Shown here piece after piece: positions 8,637 to 17,307 of a DNA stretch of 56,162 nt. The DNA comes from an uncultured Pseudomonadales bacterium (GTDB lineage: Bacteria > Pseudomonadota > Gammaproteobacteria > Pseudomonadales > Azotimanducaceae). Position 1 is the stretch's first letter. Every line of letters starts with the position of its first letter. The stretch spans positions 1-56,162 of the forward strand of contig CALIKQ010000013.1 of NCBI GenBank assembly GCA_938017975.1. Direction: 5' to 3'. Below the pieces are notes generated by a model. The model saw only the letters and a list, made by a program, of their open reading frames with translations, was not told the origin of the DNA and made no database searches. The position numbers were made by a program, and so were the translations under genes.

Positions 8637-9485
8637 ATGTCGTTGGAAGTCGTATCAGCTTCGTCGCTTTGGGTAGGCAATTATCGTCGGCGTATGAAAG
8701 TGTCACTCGAGCGAATGTATGAAAACGCGCTGGATTGGGCGCATCTACCCTTTTTGCACAGCAGCGCTTTCTCAAGCATTGATCTGATCGATTCGGGAGA
8801 CTGGGGCTGGCGCGCCGATTTGGGCCTGGCGCAACGGCCCGAGGGCGGAGAGCCGCCTCACATTACTTTGCAGCTTTCTTTAGATCGGACGAACCGCCGC
8901 TGGATATCAAGTACTCTTGAGGGGCCAGGTGCCGGCAGTGAAATCTGGACGCACGTGTTTGAGTTTGGTCCCCGAGACCTCGAAATCCAAGCCGATTTTT
9001 TTATCCCAGGAGTCACTGAGGTTGATAGAGCTGCAACAGGAGCAGTCTATGCCGCGCTTTATCAAGGTCTATACGACGAGGACGAGGCGATGATGCTCGA
9101 GCGTCAGAGAGCCATTGATGAGCAGGCTGGACCTGAGGAGAAAATTGAAGGGTCACAGTTAGATGACTTTGCTCTTGGGCGTGTTTCAAGCCTGGACGCT
9201 AATTTGCCTTTTGATTTTCGATACGAGGGCCAACCGTGGCGTTTGATCAGGGATGAGGAGGCGTGGCTCGTTTATACGTTGACCTGTCCACATCTTCTTG
9301 GGAGTTTCAAGGACGCGGTCATTGAATCAGGCACTGTGACCTGTCCATGGCACGGCTACCGCTTTAGTCTGCGGACAGGTGAGTGCCTCTCGGGCGCCGA
9401 TTGTCGATTACCCGATCCGCCGAAGGTCATTGAACGGGCAGGCTGGCTCTACATTCAAGGAATGACTGCAAATCCAGAGCCATAA
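8637..9485 (+). CDS. Rieske non-heme iron oxygenase with C-terminal Rieske domain
   Basis: A 282-residue protein. The N-terminal part has D33-x2-H36-x4-H41, the mononuclear-iron motif of Rieske oxygenase alpha subunits. A DED-x(5)-E-x-Q segment around D149 matches the third-ligand region of VanA-type enzymes. The Rieske centre follows: C227-x-H229 and C246-x2-H249. Usual alpha subunits have the Rieske domain first and are 340-450 residues long, so the order is inverted and the protein compact. ATG 8637 has AAGG about 8 nt upstream; a GTG at 8619 lacks one. It probably hydroxylates or demethylates an unknown substrate and needs a separate reductase. Confidence 0.85.
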   Translation: MSLEVVSASSLWVGNYRRRMKVSLERMYENALDWAHLPFLHSSAFSSIDLIDSGDWGWRADLGLAQRPEGGEPPHITLQLSLDRTNRRWISSTLEGPGAGSEIWTHVFEFGPRDLEIQADFFIPGVTEVDRAATGAVYAALYQGLYDEDEAMMLERQRAIDEQAGPEEKIEGSQLDDFALGRVSSLDANLPFDFRYEGQPWRLIRDEEAWLVYTLTCPHLLGSFKDAVIESGTVTCPWHGYRFSLRTGECLSGADCRLPDPPKVIERAGWLYIQGMTANPEP

Positions 9486-9599
9486 CCCGGAGGACACCAG
9501 ACATCACCTAAGGTATTGAGCCCTCGAACAAGTGCGATCGAAGGCAACTCGGTCAGATTGCCAGCTCGGGTTTGATCAAGCTTCGTGCTCGCCGTGGCG

Positions 9600-10559
9600 C
9601 TACCACATTGCCACGGGATTGATGATCATCTGAACTGCACCCTTTAATTTTGCCTGCCCCAATACGAACATAAACTCGTAGACCTTTTCTCGGGCAAGAC
9701 GACCAGTATCCATGGTCTCGAGGATATAGATGCCGTTGTCCTTAAGCAGAATACTGTGCCCAAAAAACAGTTTGTCACCGGGCCCAGCAGGGACGGCTTC
9801 GAGCCCCCAAGTGTCGGCGCCGACAGCCATTGGATTGAGACCTGCCAGGTATGATGCAGCCTCATTGCTAATGCCGGGAATTGTAGAACCCCACTCTTCT
9901 GGATTGCTCTTGAGCTTTGCATCGGTCCAGCCCGTGTGCAACAAAATGACATCTCCGGTTTTAAAAGCAATCGATTGCGCCTTAGCGGCGCTTTTAATGT
10001 CATCCGAGGTAATGACCTGGCCTGCAGCCAAAGCATTGACGTTGAAGTGCTGGGTCATGTCCAGCAGGATGCCTCGTCCTATTAAAGGTGGCACTTGATG
10101 AGTGCCAAGTTTGGTGAGGCCTGTAATTTGAGCAAAATCTTTGCCTTGATTACAGTTATAAAAGAGGTTGTCCTCGCCAAGATGACCGAGGCCATCAAGT
10201 TGTGGTCCTGTTCCAAGCCACATCTGAACAAGGTCATCATTGTAGGACATCGGCCATCCATAGGATTCCGTAGTGTCGACGCCGAGTTGTTGACCTGGCT
10301 GGACAACTTGCAATTGCGTGTACCTGGGCGGAAAAGCCGGCATGCCTGGCTCGATCACGATACCTAGGCCGTGGCTTTCGCCAAGTTTGACCAGCTGCGT
10401 GGCTGCTAAGATTTGTTGGGGATTGACGTAGTTGGCAGCACCAATCTCATCAGTGGCTCCCCATTTTGAAGGTTGACAGTGATCATCGGCGGTGACTTCA
10501 AAAGAAAGTCCAAAGAACAATAGGACTATCGGCCAAGCTCTGTGGGTTCGGTATTGCAT
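9600..10559 (-). CDS. Exported cyclase-family (kynurenine formamidase-like) hydrolase
   Basis: A 319-residue protein with a signal peptide (hydrophobic residues 9-20, then ADDH). The mature protein fits the metal-dependent cyclase/formamidase family (PF04199). It has an N-terminal WGATDEIGAAN segment, QLDGLGHL with D122 and H126 in place of the HxGTHxD zinc motif, a GRGILLDM strand near 175, and a C-terminal LLHTGW segment near 215. Family members hydrolyse amides or lactones such as N-formylkynurenine. Export points to a role on an external substrate. It is convergent with the Rieske oxygenase gene. Confidence 0.85.
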   Translation of the reverse strand: MQYRTHRAWPIVLLFFGLSFEVTADDHCQPSKWGATDEIGAANYVNPQQILAATQLVKLGESHGLGIVIEPGMPAFPPRYTQLQVVQPGQQLGVDTTESYGWPMSYNDDLVQMWLGTGPQLDGLGHLGEDNLFYNCNQGKDFAQITGLTKLGTHQVPPLIGRGILLDMTQHFNVNALAAGQVITSDDIKSAAKAQSIAFKTGDVILLHTGWTDAKLKSNPEEWGSTIPGISNEAASYLAGLNPMAVGADTWGLEAVPAGPGDKLFFGHSILLKDNGIYILETMDTGRLAREKVYEFMFVLGQAKLKGAVQMIINPVAMW

Positions 10560-10998
10560 GGGTATCTCCTTATGTCTATCTTGCAGTGACGCGTTGCTAA
10601 ATGGCGCGGCGCTTATAGCGTCTCGAGCGCCATTGTGCCCGTTTTGAGATCATACGCGGCGGTTCTCTCGATCATTACTGGGTGCGTTACCTTTTGCAAG
10701 CGGGCCCTTTTACCCATTGCTGGGCTGTTGATGTTCTTGGTTGCGTTGATGGAATCAATGAGGGCACAATTCCTCGGCATGAGTTTGGACTCGTCTGAGT
10801 TAAAACGTCAAAGGGCAAGACGCGATCCATTCCATGGTCTCAGGCGAGACTTCGCGTAGAGGAGGTGGTTTAAGGGCGCCGCTTTGAGAACTAAAGATAT
10901 CCGTCAAGTTTGCTGTTGAGTTCCAGGGTTTATCTGGCCAATGACCCATCATATTTTAAGAGAAGATCTCGTTTAAATAACCTAAGAAAAGGAATCCC
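10560..10998. other. Intergenic region, mostly unexplained
   Basis: About 440 bp between the divergent cyclase and ABM genes, longer than two promoters need. A GTG-initiated 74-codon plus-strand frame (10635-10859) has a central hydrophobic stretch but no ribosome-binding site and an arginine-rich tail. I do not accept it as a gene. No tRNA, repeat or strong terminator is visible. The A-rich AAGAAAAGGAAT just before 10999 is the ABM ribosome-binding site. Confidence 0.4.
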
Positions 10999-11304
10999 AT
11001 GATAGTCGTCAATGCAGTAATTGAATCATCAGAAGTAGATATCCAAATGCTTAAAACGGCAATCGCCGAAATGGAAGTTGCCAGTCGACAGGAAGCAGGG
11101 TGTTTTGATTACACCTTTTCCGTCGAGCTAAATCAGCCTGGAACCCTTCGCGTCACAGAGTGTTGGGACTCTATGGAAGCGCTGAGTCGCCATTTTACCG
11201 AGCCTCATATGGCAGCTTTTCAGGCCGCACTTGCCGCTCATCCCCCGAAATCAGTACGTGCGACATTTTATGAGGCTAACGAGGTTGTACCGCCGGGTCG
11301 CTGA
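10999..11304 (+). CDS. Antibiotic biosynthesis monooxygenase (ABM) domain protein
   Basis: A 101-residue single-domain protein with the ABM ferredoxin-like fold. The pattern is a first strand (IVVNAVIES), helix with EMEVASRQEAGCFDYTF, strand, then LRVTECWDSMEALSRHF and PHMAAFQ. YgiN-like quinol monooxygenases share this layout and work as dimers without cofactor. AAAGGAAT precedes the ATG. It stands alone; a related protein with the same fold is encoded at 22803 on the other strand. Fold assignment is secure; the substrate is unknown. Confidence 0.88.
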   Translation: MIVVNAVIESSEVDIQMLKTAIAEMEVASRQEAGCFDYTFSVELNQPGTLRVTECWDSMEALSRHFTEPHMAAFQAALAAHPPKSVRATFYEANEVVPPGR

Positions 11305-11420
11305 TTGAACTGATCAGGACAATCGGCCAAAAATCCCGTGCTGCGATTGAAGGGGTTTTCAGGGTAGACTCATCCGAGAATGCCGAACCCTCATAGAGGT
11401 CGGACAATCTAGGGGGCTCC

Positions 11421-11819
11421 ATGAGATTCGTTAAGGCAGTGTTGGTGTTGTTAATGTTTTGGCTTGCTGGGGCGAGCCTCTTACCGGTCTTGGGTTGGAA
11501 TCTTTATCTGCCTTTTCAAGTTGAGGAACTTGACTTAACGGGGGTTTATTTGCGACTGGTTACGATTAAGTCAGCGGCTTTTATGACCATGGTTTACTTT
11601 ATTTTCAACTACTTGCGTCATCGCAGGCCCTTGTCCTCGGTTGCCCCTCTCTTAGTTTTCAGCAATTTCATTGTTGGTTTCGGCGTCTTTTTCATGGTTC
11701 GATACACCCATTTGGTGTTGATTGACTGGCTCGTTTTAACGCTGCTGGCGATTTTGTCGGTTATGTTATTTTTCGAGAATGAAAAAGAATCGCGGACAAT
11801 TTTCAAGGATGATTGGTAA
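11421..11819 (+). CDS. Small integral membrane protein, unknown
   Basis: A 132-residue protein with four predicted membrane helices (about 4-24, 44-68, 74-95 and 98-115) and a charged C-terminus (ENEKESRTIFKDDW). AGGGGG precedes the ATG by a few bases. It does not match any family I can name. It stands alone between the ABM gene and the DAHP synthase gene with long spacers on both sides. Composition is coding-like and the reading frame is clean, so the gene is probably real. Confidence 0.65.
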   Translation: MRFVKAVLVLLMFWLAGASLLPVLGWNLYLPFQVEELDLTGVYLRLVTIKSAAFMTMVYFIFNYLRHRRPLSSVAPLLVFSNFIVGFGVFFMVRYTHLVLIDWLVLTLLAILSVMLFFENEKESRTIFKDDW

Positions 11820-12149
11820 GTAGAAGCCGGGTGGTTCAACTCGGTTGCATCCGCTAAGAGATGCCCGCACCCCCCCTAACCCTGGAGCATATCTGGCAAT
11901 GGTTGCTCGTATGTACCTGGACACCGATCTTGCTGAGACATCCTCGCCGGGAACAGCAGTTGTAAACGGTGTTCTGGCAAGGGGTTGTCAAGAAGGACGA
12001 GATGTCCCGAAAAAGTCCTGAAAATAGATATTTTTGCGTTCCTGTTGGACAGCTGCGTTCAGGGAGGCTGGGCCCGGGCGTGATTTCAATATGTTGGATA
12101 TGCTAACATTCGCGCGTTTTTCTTCTAGTCCTCGTAGGAAGTGCGCCCG
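11820..12149. other. Intergenic region upstream of DAHP synthase gene
   Basis: About 330 bp with no acceptable open frame. It contains a CACCCCCCC run near 11870 and an AT-rich segment around 12088-12112 close to the aroG-type start, a reasonable place for the promoter. No attenuator-like leader peptide rich in aromatic codons is evident, and no clear terminator hairpin follows the upstream gene. AGGA at 12136-12139 is the ribosome-binding site of the next gene. Confidence 0.4.
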
Positions 12150-13205
12150 ATGTCCAAAACAACCGACGATCTTAGGATCGGTACGACTACCGAACTCGTA
12201 GAGCCGGAGAAGCTGATTTCTGAGATTCGGCCCTCTGATTTTGCCGAGCAAACCGTCAAAGGAGCGCGGGAAGGCATTCATCATATTTTGCAGGGTCAAG
12301 ACGATCGTTTACTTGCAGTCGTTGGCCCTTGCTCAATACATGATCCGAAAGCAGCGATTGAATACGCGAGACTTTTGAAAAAGACGGCTGACGAAGTATC
12401 GCAGGATATTTTGGTCGTGATGCGCGTGTATTTCGAAAAGCCAAGAACGATTGTGGGCTGGAAAGGACTGATCAACGATCCGGACTTAGACAACACCTTT
12501 CAAATCAATAAGGGGCTCAAGTTGGCTCGAGGACTTCTGTCGGAATTGGCGGAAATGGGCTTAGCAACGGGAACTGAGTACCTGGATCTGATTAGTCCTC
12601 AATACCTGGCTGACCTTGTCAGTTGGGGCGCAATCGGCGCGAGAACAACCGAGAGCCAGACACATCGGGAATTGGCCTCAGGGTTGTCTTGTCCGGTAGG
12701 TTTTAAAAATGCAACGGATGGCGATATTCAGGTTGCCGTTGATGCCATTCGATCTGCCTCACAACCGCACCATTTCCTCTCCGTCACCAAGCAGGGCCGT
12801 TCTGCTATTTTTAAAACCGTTGGAAACGAGGATTGCCACATTATTCTTCGAGGAGGCAAACGGGCGAACTACGACATGTTTTCCGTTCAGGACGCGTCCG
12901 GGATGTTAATGTCCGCTGGCCTGGCGCCGCGCATCATGATCGATGCTAGCCATGCCAACAGTCGAAAGATCCCTGCGAGACAGATTGATGTGGTGGTCGA
13001 TATTGCCACTCAGGTTAGGCGGGGAAATCAGGATATTTTTGGACTGATGATCGAGTCGAATCTTGTCGAAGGCCGCCAAGATGTCGTCGACCGCGCGTCT
13101 TTGACTTATGGGCAAAGCATTACAGATCCTTGTATCGCCTGGTCCGATACAGAAAAGCTGCTTCACTCCTTGGCCAGTGCAGTCCAAGCCAGACGAGCGC
13201 TATAA
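12150..13205 (+). CDS. 3-deoxy-7-phosphoheptulonate synthase, class I (AroFGH type)
   Basis: A 351-residue enzyme of normal length. It condenses phosphoenolpyruvate and erythrose 4-phosphate as the first step of the shikimate pathway. The family blocks are present: GPCSIHDPKAA near 65, MRVYFEKPRT with GWKGLINDP near 95-115, GARTTESQTHRE near 170, the GFKNATDG segment near 190, and IMIDASHANS near 265. The N-terminal 45 residues correspond to the regulatory extension of feedback-controlled AroF/G/H isozymes. Which aromatic amino acid inhibits it cannot be told. ATG 12150 is used because GTG 12141 is only 1 nt from the AGGA site. Confidence 0.95.
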   Translation: MSKTTDDLRIGTTTELVEPEKLISEIRPSDFAEQTVKGAREGIHHILQGQDDRLLAVVGPCSIHDPKAAIEYARLLKKTADEVSQDILVVMRVYFEKPRTIVGWKGLINDPDLDNTFQINKGLKLARGLLSELAEMGLATGTEYLDLISPQYLADLVSWGAIGARTTESQTHRELASGLSCPVGFKNATDGDIQVAVDAIRSASQPHHFLSVTKQGRSAIFKTVGNEDCHIILRGGKRANYDMFSVQDASGMLMSAGLAPRIMIDASHANSRKIPARQIDVVVDIATQVRRGNQDIFGLMIESNLVEGRQDVVDRASLTYGQSITDPCIAWSDTEKLLHSLASAVQARRAL

Positions 13206-13434
13206 CCTTTTAGTTTTCGCAATAGGCTAGAGCTTCTCCTCCATTTTATTCGAGCGGGCTGCCAGGGCTTATCCCAGTGGGGGGAGCCTGCGGCGGCGGT
13301 GAGCTCGCACTGCTTTGCAGCCTTGATGTCTTGGTCAAAAGCAAAGGGCCGATCGTGCCTGGTGGTTCGTCTAAACAGTTGACAGCGCGAGTAGAGCATG
13401 GATCCTTTGTTGCAGAGTTTGATGAGATGGAAGC

Positions 13435-14787
13435 GTGACCCAGAATTTGGCTAATCTGCCGGCACTCAAGGATTCTAAGTGGTTGCGACTATTCTCGCTC
13501 GCGTTGCTGTATGCGGGTCAAGGTCTACCCATCGGCATCTATCAGGTGGCGTTGCCCGCTTATATGGCTTCTCTGGACATGTCGGCGGCCGAAATCGGTG
13601 GGTTCATCGCGTTTGTTTTTATGCCTTGGAGTTTCAAGCTGATTGCCGGTCCGCTGATGGATAAGTTCGCCTTTCTGCCGATGGGTCGCCGGCGCCCTTG
13701 GGTGCTCGGAGCGCAATTTGGGCTGTTGTTAAGCTTCCTTTTGCTGCTGATTCTTGGGCCCAATCCCGTCAGTGATTACTGGCAACTTGCGATGCTAGGC
13801 TTTGTCAGTAATGTCTTTGGCGCTCTTCAAGATGTTGCGGTTGATGGAATGGCCATAGATTTGCTTGAGAACGAGGAACGTGCCCAAGGGAATGCGTTTA
13901 TGTATGGCGGCCAGATGACTGGAATCAGTCTTGCGGGCTCTCTGAGTAGTTGGGCAATGATGAGCTCGGGCCTAACCCTCGCGGCGGGACTCATGGCGGT
14001 CTGCGTCGCGCTGATACTGCTGGTGCCGCTGTTGCTGCGCGAGCGTTCCGGTGAACGATTGTTGCCTTGGAGTCAAGGCCAGGCCAGTATCGGTCACCGA
14101 GGCGAAACCGCGCAGTCTTGGTTAAGTTTATTGGCTCGAGTATTGAGAGTGCTCTTGCTTCCTATGAGCCTTTTGCTGATTTTGATCGAGGGCCTGAGCC
14201 GGGTCACGTCAGGTCTGCTGGTGGCGGTCAGCCCGATTCTGACTGTCCAGGAATTAGGTTGGCCGCAGTTGGATTACGCTAATTGGGTTGCGGTGACAGG
14301 TGTTTTGGCAGCAATAGCAGGTGTGGTTTTTGGTCCCATGATTGATCGTATTGGGGCGCTCACCGTTCTAAAGTGGGTCGTGCTTTTTCGAGTTTTGGTT
14401 TTCGTTGTGATGGCATTCACAGTCGAATTCTGGCCTTCGGGCTACGTTTTTCATTGTTTTATGCTGGTAAATGCTGTGGCGACACAATGGGTTACAGTTG
14501 CGATCATTGCGCTGTTTATGCGTCTTTGCGCTTCGAGTGTTGCTGCCTCTCAGTTTGCGGTCTATATGGCACTTGCCAATGTGACCTATTCTATGGGCTC
14601 GGGATTACTGGCTTTGATCAGTGATGTGATCGATTATTCAGGGATGATGTGGCTGTCTGGAATCATGATCGGATCGATGTGGGTACTGCTGCGGTTCGTT
14701 GATTTTGACCAGCATGGGCGAGATCTTGAGCGTGCAGAGGGCCTGGCTCAAGCGGCGTTAAAAAAACCTTTGAACCAAAGCGATTGA
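13435..14787 (+). CDS. MFS transporter, AmpG/PAT-like
   Basis: A 450-residue integral membrane protein with about 12 helices. The start is GTG after GATGGAAG; nearby ATGs are out of frame. It has an opening LYAGQGLPIGIYQVALPAY region and SFKLIAGPLMDKF followed by GRRRPW, the loop 2-3 motif of the MFS as seen in AmpG-like permeases. A DVAVDGMAIDLL segment near 140 is also typical of that group. AmpG imports muropeptides and relatives carry acetyl-CoA or other solutes. No peptidoglycan-recycling gene is nearby, so the substrate is open. It may be co-expressed with the carboxypeptidase gene 96 nt downstream. Confidence 0.85.
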   Translation: MTQNLANLPALKDSKWLRLFSLALLYAGQGLPIGIYQVALPAYMASLDMSAAEIGGFIAFVFMPWSFKLIAGPLMDKFAFLPMGRRRPWVLGAQFGLLLSFLLLLILGPNPVSDYWQLAMLGFVSNVFGALQDVAVDGMAIDLLENEERAQGNAFMYGGQMTGISLAGSLSSWAMMSSGLTLAAGLMAVCVALILLVPLLLRERSGERLLPWSQGQASIGHRGETAQSWLSLLARVLRVLLLPMSLLLILIEGLSRVTSGLLVAVSPILTVQELGWPQLDYANWVAVTGVLAAIAGVVFGPMIDRIGALTVLKWVVLFRVLVFVVMAFTVEFWPSGYVFHCFMLVNAVATQWVTVAIIALFMRLCASSVAASQFAVYMALANVTYSMGSGLLALISDVIDYSGMMWLSGIMIGSMWVLLRFVDFDQHGRDLERAEGLAQAALKKPLNQSD

Positions 14788-14883
14788 TGGAAAACCCTGA
14801 TCCAAAGACTCGACACGAGCTTTGGCGAGAGCGGGATTGACCCGCACTGACCGAAGCAGTTACTTAATAAGAAGGAGAGACTC

Positions 14884-16377
14884 ATGAACGCGTACGAAAA
14901 GCTGGAGGCGCACTTCACGAAAATTTCCGATCTCGGACATATCTCAGCCATTGTTAATTGGGATGAATCCGCCATGATGCCCGCTGGGGGCGGTGCGGCA
15001 CGCAGTCGCGCGATGGCGACACTCAACGTCATCTCTCATGATCTGGCGGTTGCACCAGAGATTGGCGCGCTGCTTGCAGAGTGCTCAGAACTTGAGTTGT
15101 CAGCATGGCAGCAAGCAAACGTTCGCATTATCCGCCGGAATTTTGATCGCGCTGGCTGTCTTTCTTCAGATTTTGTTCGTGAACAGACCGAAGCAGTGAT
15201 GGCCTCTGAACAAGCTTGGCGCGTGAGTCGCGCTCAAAACGATTGGCCAACGATGATGCCTCATCTGAAGCGGGTCGTGTCGCTTGCCAGGAGCGAAGCA
15301 GCGCAACGCGCCTCAAAAACCGGTCTTGCGCCCTATGATGCAATGCTGGACCTTTATGAGCCAGGTATGCGGGCTGACCGTCTCGATGCGTTATTTGAAC
15401 CCCTCAAACGTGAATTACCGGACTTAGTAACCGCCATCATCGAGCAACAGAGTCAAACGCCGTTGCTACCTTTGGGCAATGAGTTTGATGTTGCCGCACA
15501 GCGAGCGCTAGGGCTTACAGTCATGGAGGCGATGGGCTTCGATTTTGATCACGGGAGGCTCGATACCTCCCATCATCCTTTTTGCGGAGGGGTTCCCGAG
15601 GATGTTCGGTTAACGACGCGATATAATTCTGATGATTTCCTGCAGTCTTTGTTTGCGGTTATCCATGAAACCGGTCACGCGATGTATGAGCAAGGTCGAC
15701 CCAAATCCTGGCTTTCGCAACCGGTCAGTGAAGCGCTGTCAATGGGCACGCACGAAAGCCAGTCGCTACTCATGGAAATGCAGGCTTGTCGATCCCTCGA
15801 CTTTGTCAAATTCGCAGGCCCGATCATTGCTGAAGCGTTTGGCGGATCAGCCAGCGATCCCGCATGGTCTATTGATAACCTCTATCGCCATGTTACTCAG
15901 GTTAAGCGTGGCTTCATACGCGTCGATGCCGATGAAGCGACTTATCCTTTGCACGTCATACTCCGTTATGAGCTCGAGAAGTCTTTGCTTGAGGGAACCC
16001 TAGAGGTGGAAGACTTACCGGCAGCTTGGGACGAGAAAATGAATGCTTATTTAGGCCTTTCCACCGCGGGTGATTTCGAAAATGGTGTGCTCCAAGATGT
16101 GCATTGGCCTGCGGGCTTAATTGGTTATTTCCCCACGTATACGTTGGGGGCCATGATGGCGGCGCAGCTTTTTGCAGCAGCGCGGAAGGCAATTCCCGAT
16201 GTTTCTGCTCAGATCAGTTGCGGTGAATTTTCGGTGCTTGTCGCCTGGCTTCGAGCGCATGTGCATCATTTGGGGAGTTCGGTCTCGGCTGATGATTTGC
16301 TTCGCAGTGCGACAGGGGAAACGCTTACGCCTGAGCCTTTCCTTAGGCATTTGAAGTCGCGGTATTTGGGCGAGTAG
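14884..16377 (+). CDS. Metallocarboxypeptidase, family M32 (carboxypeptidase Taq)
   Basis: A 497-residue cytosolic peptidase of typical M32 length. The zinc motif is H261-E-T-G-H265, with the third ligand in HES at 290-292 (E291). Other family blocks are present: VNWDESAMMP near 25, the DVRLTTRYN segment near 240-248, and the DEATYPLHVILRYELE segment near 345-360. It removes C-terminal amino acids from peptides, with broad specificity apart from proline at the scissile site. GAAGGAGAGACTC precedes the ATG. It lies downstream of the AmpG-like carrier, which suggests, but does not prove, import followed by degradation of peptides. Confidence 0.95.
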   Translation: MNAYEKLEAHFTKISDLGHISAIVNWDESAMMPAGGGAARSRAMATLNVISHDLAVAPEIGALLAECSELELSAWQQANVRIIRRNFDRAGCLSSDFVREQTEAVMASEQAWRVSRAQNDWPTMMPHLKRVVSLARSEAAQRASKTGLAPYDAMLDLYEPGMRADRLDALFEPLKRELPDLVTAIIEQQSQTPLLPLGNEFDVAAQRALGLTVMEAMGFDFDHGRLDTSHHPFCGGVPEDVRLTTRYNSDDFLQSLFAVIHETGHAMYEQGRPKSWLSQPVSEALSMGTHESQSLLMEMQACRSLDFVKFAGPIIAEAFGGSASDPAWSIDNLYRHVTQVKRGFIRVDADEATYPLHVILRYELEKSLLEGTLEVEDLPAAWDEKMNAYLGLSTAGDFENGVLQDVHWPAGLIGYFPTYTLGAMMAAQLFAAARKAIPDVSAQISCGEFSVLVAWLRAHVHHLGSSVSADDLLRSATGETLTPEPFLRHLKSRYLGE

Positions 16378-16599
16378 AGGGTTCTAGCCGAGGCAATGGG
16401 TGAAGCTGAGGGGTTGGTGACCTTGAGAATTGATGCCGTTTCTGTCAGTTAAAATGCTGGCTTTATCATGATCTAAGCTGCGCCAAGTTTGAAATGGCCC
16501 GATCGAGGATCATTTAGTTGCACTGGGCTTTTTGGACGCTGCAGATCCTACGGGCATCGCGGCTGGCGAGGGTTTTGAGGCACTCTTACTGGGCGATGC

Positions 16600-17181
16600 T
16601 TACTCTGCTCCCGGTTTATCCGATGATCGAGTCAGGCGCAGCGCGCTGTACTGATGCTCAACCGCCCAATCTTCTGCCGCCTCAGCGAGTGCGCTTTCAG
16701 CGAAGGGGCCAATCACAACCCGGTGATGGGTTTCGCTCGATTCGACCTGAATGTCACGACTCGAATAGCCGTCTAAGATGGCTCCGCCTCGAAAGCTCTG
16801 AGCCCGTTCTAAATCTGAAAAAGAACCAATCTGGACATAATATGTTCGGTTTGGATCTTTGAGCGGTACGTCATAAGCCCCCTCAATCAATGTTACTGTC
16901 GACTTAAAAAAATTGTCGTAAAACGTATAGTCGACCTCTGGAACCGCCTCTCCAAGAGCGCCGACCGAAGTTCCAACTTCCTGCACCGTATCGGCAACCG
17001 TATCGGCAACGGTATGCGCAACTGTATCGGTGATGGTTGATACGACCGACAAATCGAGTTCTTGAACGGTCTGCTCAGCATGTTGAGCAATGTTACCGGA
17101 AGGCAGTGTGACAGTGTCACCAAACTCATAGAATCCAACTGTAATGAGCATCCCAAGGAAAAAACCAATCATTAATCGCAT
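16600..17181 (-). CDS. SPOR-domain protein with membrane anchor
   Basis: A 193-residue protein: N-terminal membrane anchor (residues about 3-20), a low-complexity linker, then a C-terminal SPOR domain at about 112-185 with YYVQIGSFSDLERAQ, a beta-turn, and HHRVVIGPF. SPOR domains bind denuded peptidoglycan glycans at septa or other remodelled sites. The linker holds a TVAD-type repeat encoded by a tandem 12-bp DNA repeat (separate entry). No cell-division gene is adjacent. It lies downstream of the methanethiol-oxidase-type pair but a terminator-like hairpin separates them. Confidence 0.82.
   Translation of the reverse strand: MRLMIGFFLGMLITVGFYEFGDTVTLPSGNIAQHAEQTVQELDLSVVSTITDTVAHTVADTVADTVQEVGTSVGALGEAVPEVDYTFYDNFFKSTVTLIEGAYDVPLKDPNRTYYVQIGSFSDLERAQSFRGGAILDGYSSRDIQVESSETHHRVVIGPFAESALAEAAEDWAVEHQYSALRLTRSSDKPGAE
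16985..17032. repeat. Tandem 12-bp repeat, four units, inside SPOR gene
   Basis: Two identical units ACCGTATCGGCA are followed by two diverged ones (ACGGTATGCGCA, ACTGTATCGGTG). On the coding (minus) strand they give a repeating Thr-Val-Ala-Asp/His series in the linker between the membrane anchor and the SPOR domain. Unit length is a multiple of three, so copy changes would alter linker length without shifting the frame. Confidence 0.85.
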
Positions 17182-17279
17182 AGGAATAATCCTCCTGGGT
17201 CAACGGTAATCATCGTCATTCAGAGCAGAGCACGGATACACGCTGAGTTCTGCTGGGCATTGGTAAGTCATTCAGTTTT

Positions 17280-17307
17280 AAAAAAAGGTTCAGGGTTGGT
17301 TCGAACC
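17280..17307 (-). terminator. Probable Rho-independent terminator of the SCO/MtoX pair
   Basis: On the minus strand GGTTC and GAACC form a 5-bp stem with an 11-nt loop, followed directly by seven T. The stem overlaps the stop codon of the SCO gene. The stem is short, so strength is uncertain, but placement and T-tract are as expected. Confidence 0.45.

Noticed and set aside
9527-9577. GGCAA/TTGCC hairpin between the Rieske and cyclase genes as a terminator
   Set aside because: The stem is only 5 bp with a 10-nt loop and no T-tract, so it is within chance expectation.
10635-10859. 74-codon GTG-initiated frame with a hydrophobic stretch
   Set aside because: No ribosome-binding site and an arginine-rich tail typical of noncoding frames; kept only as a remark in the intergenic entry.
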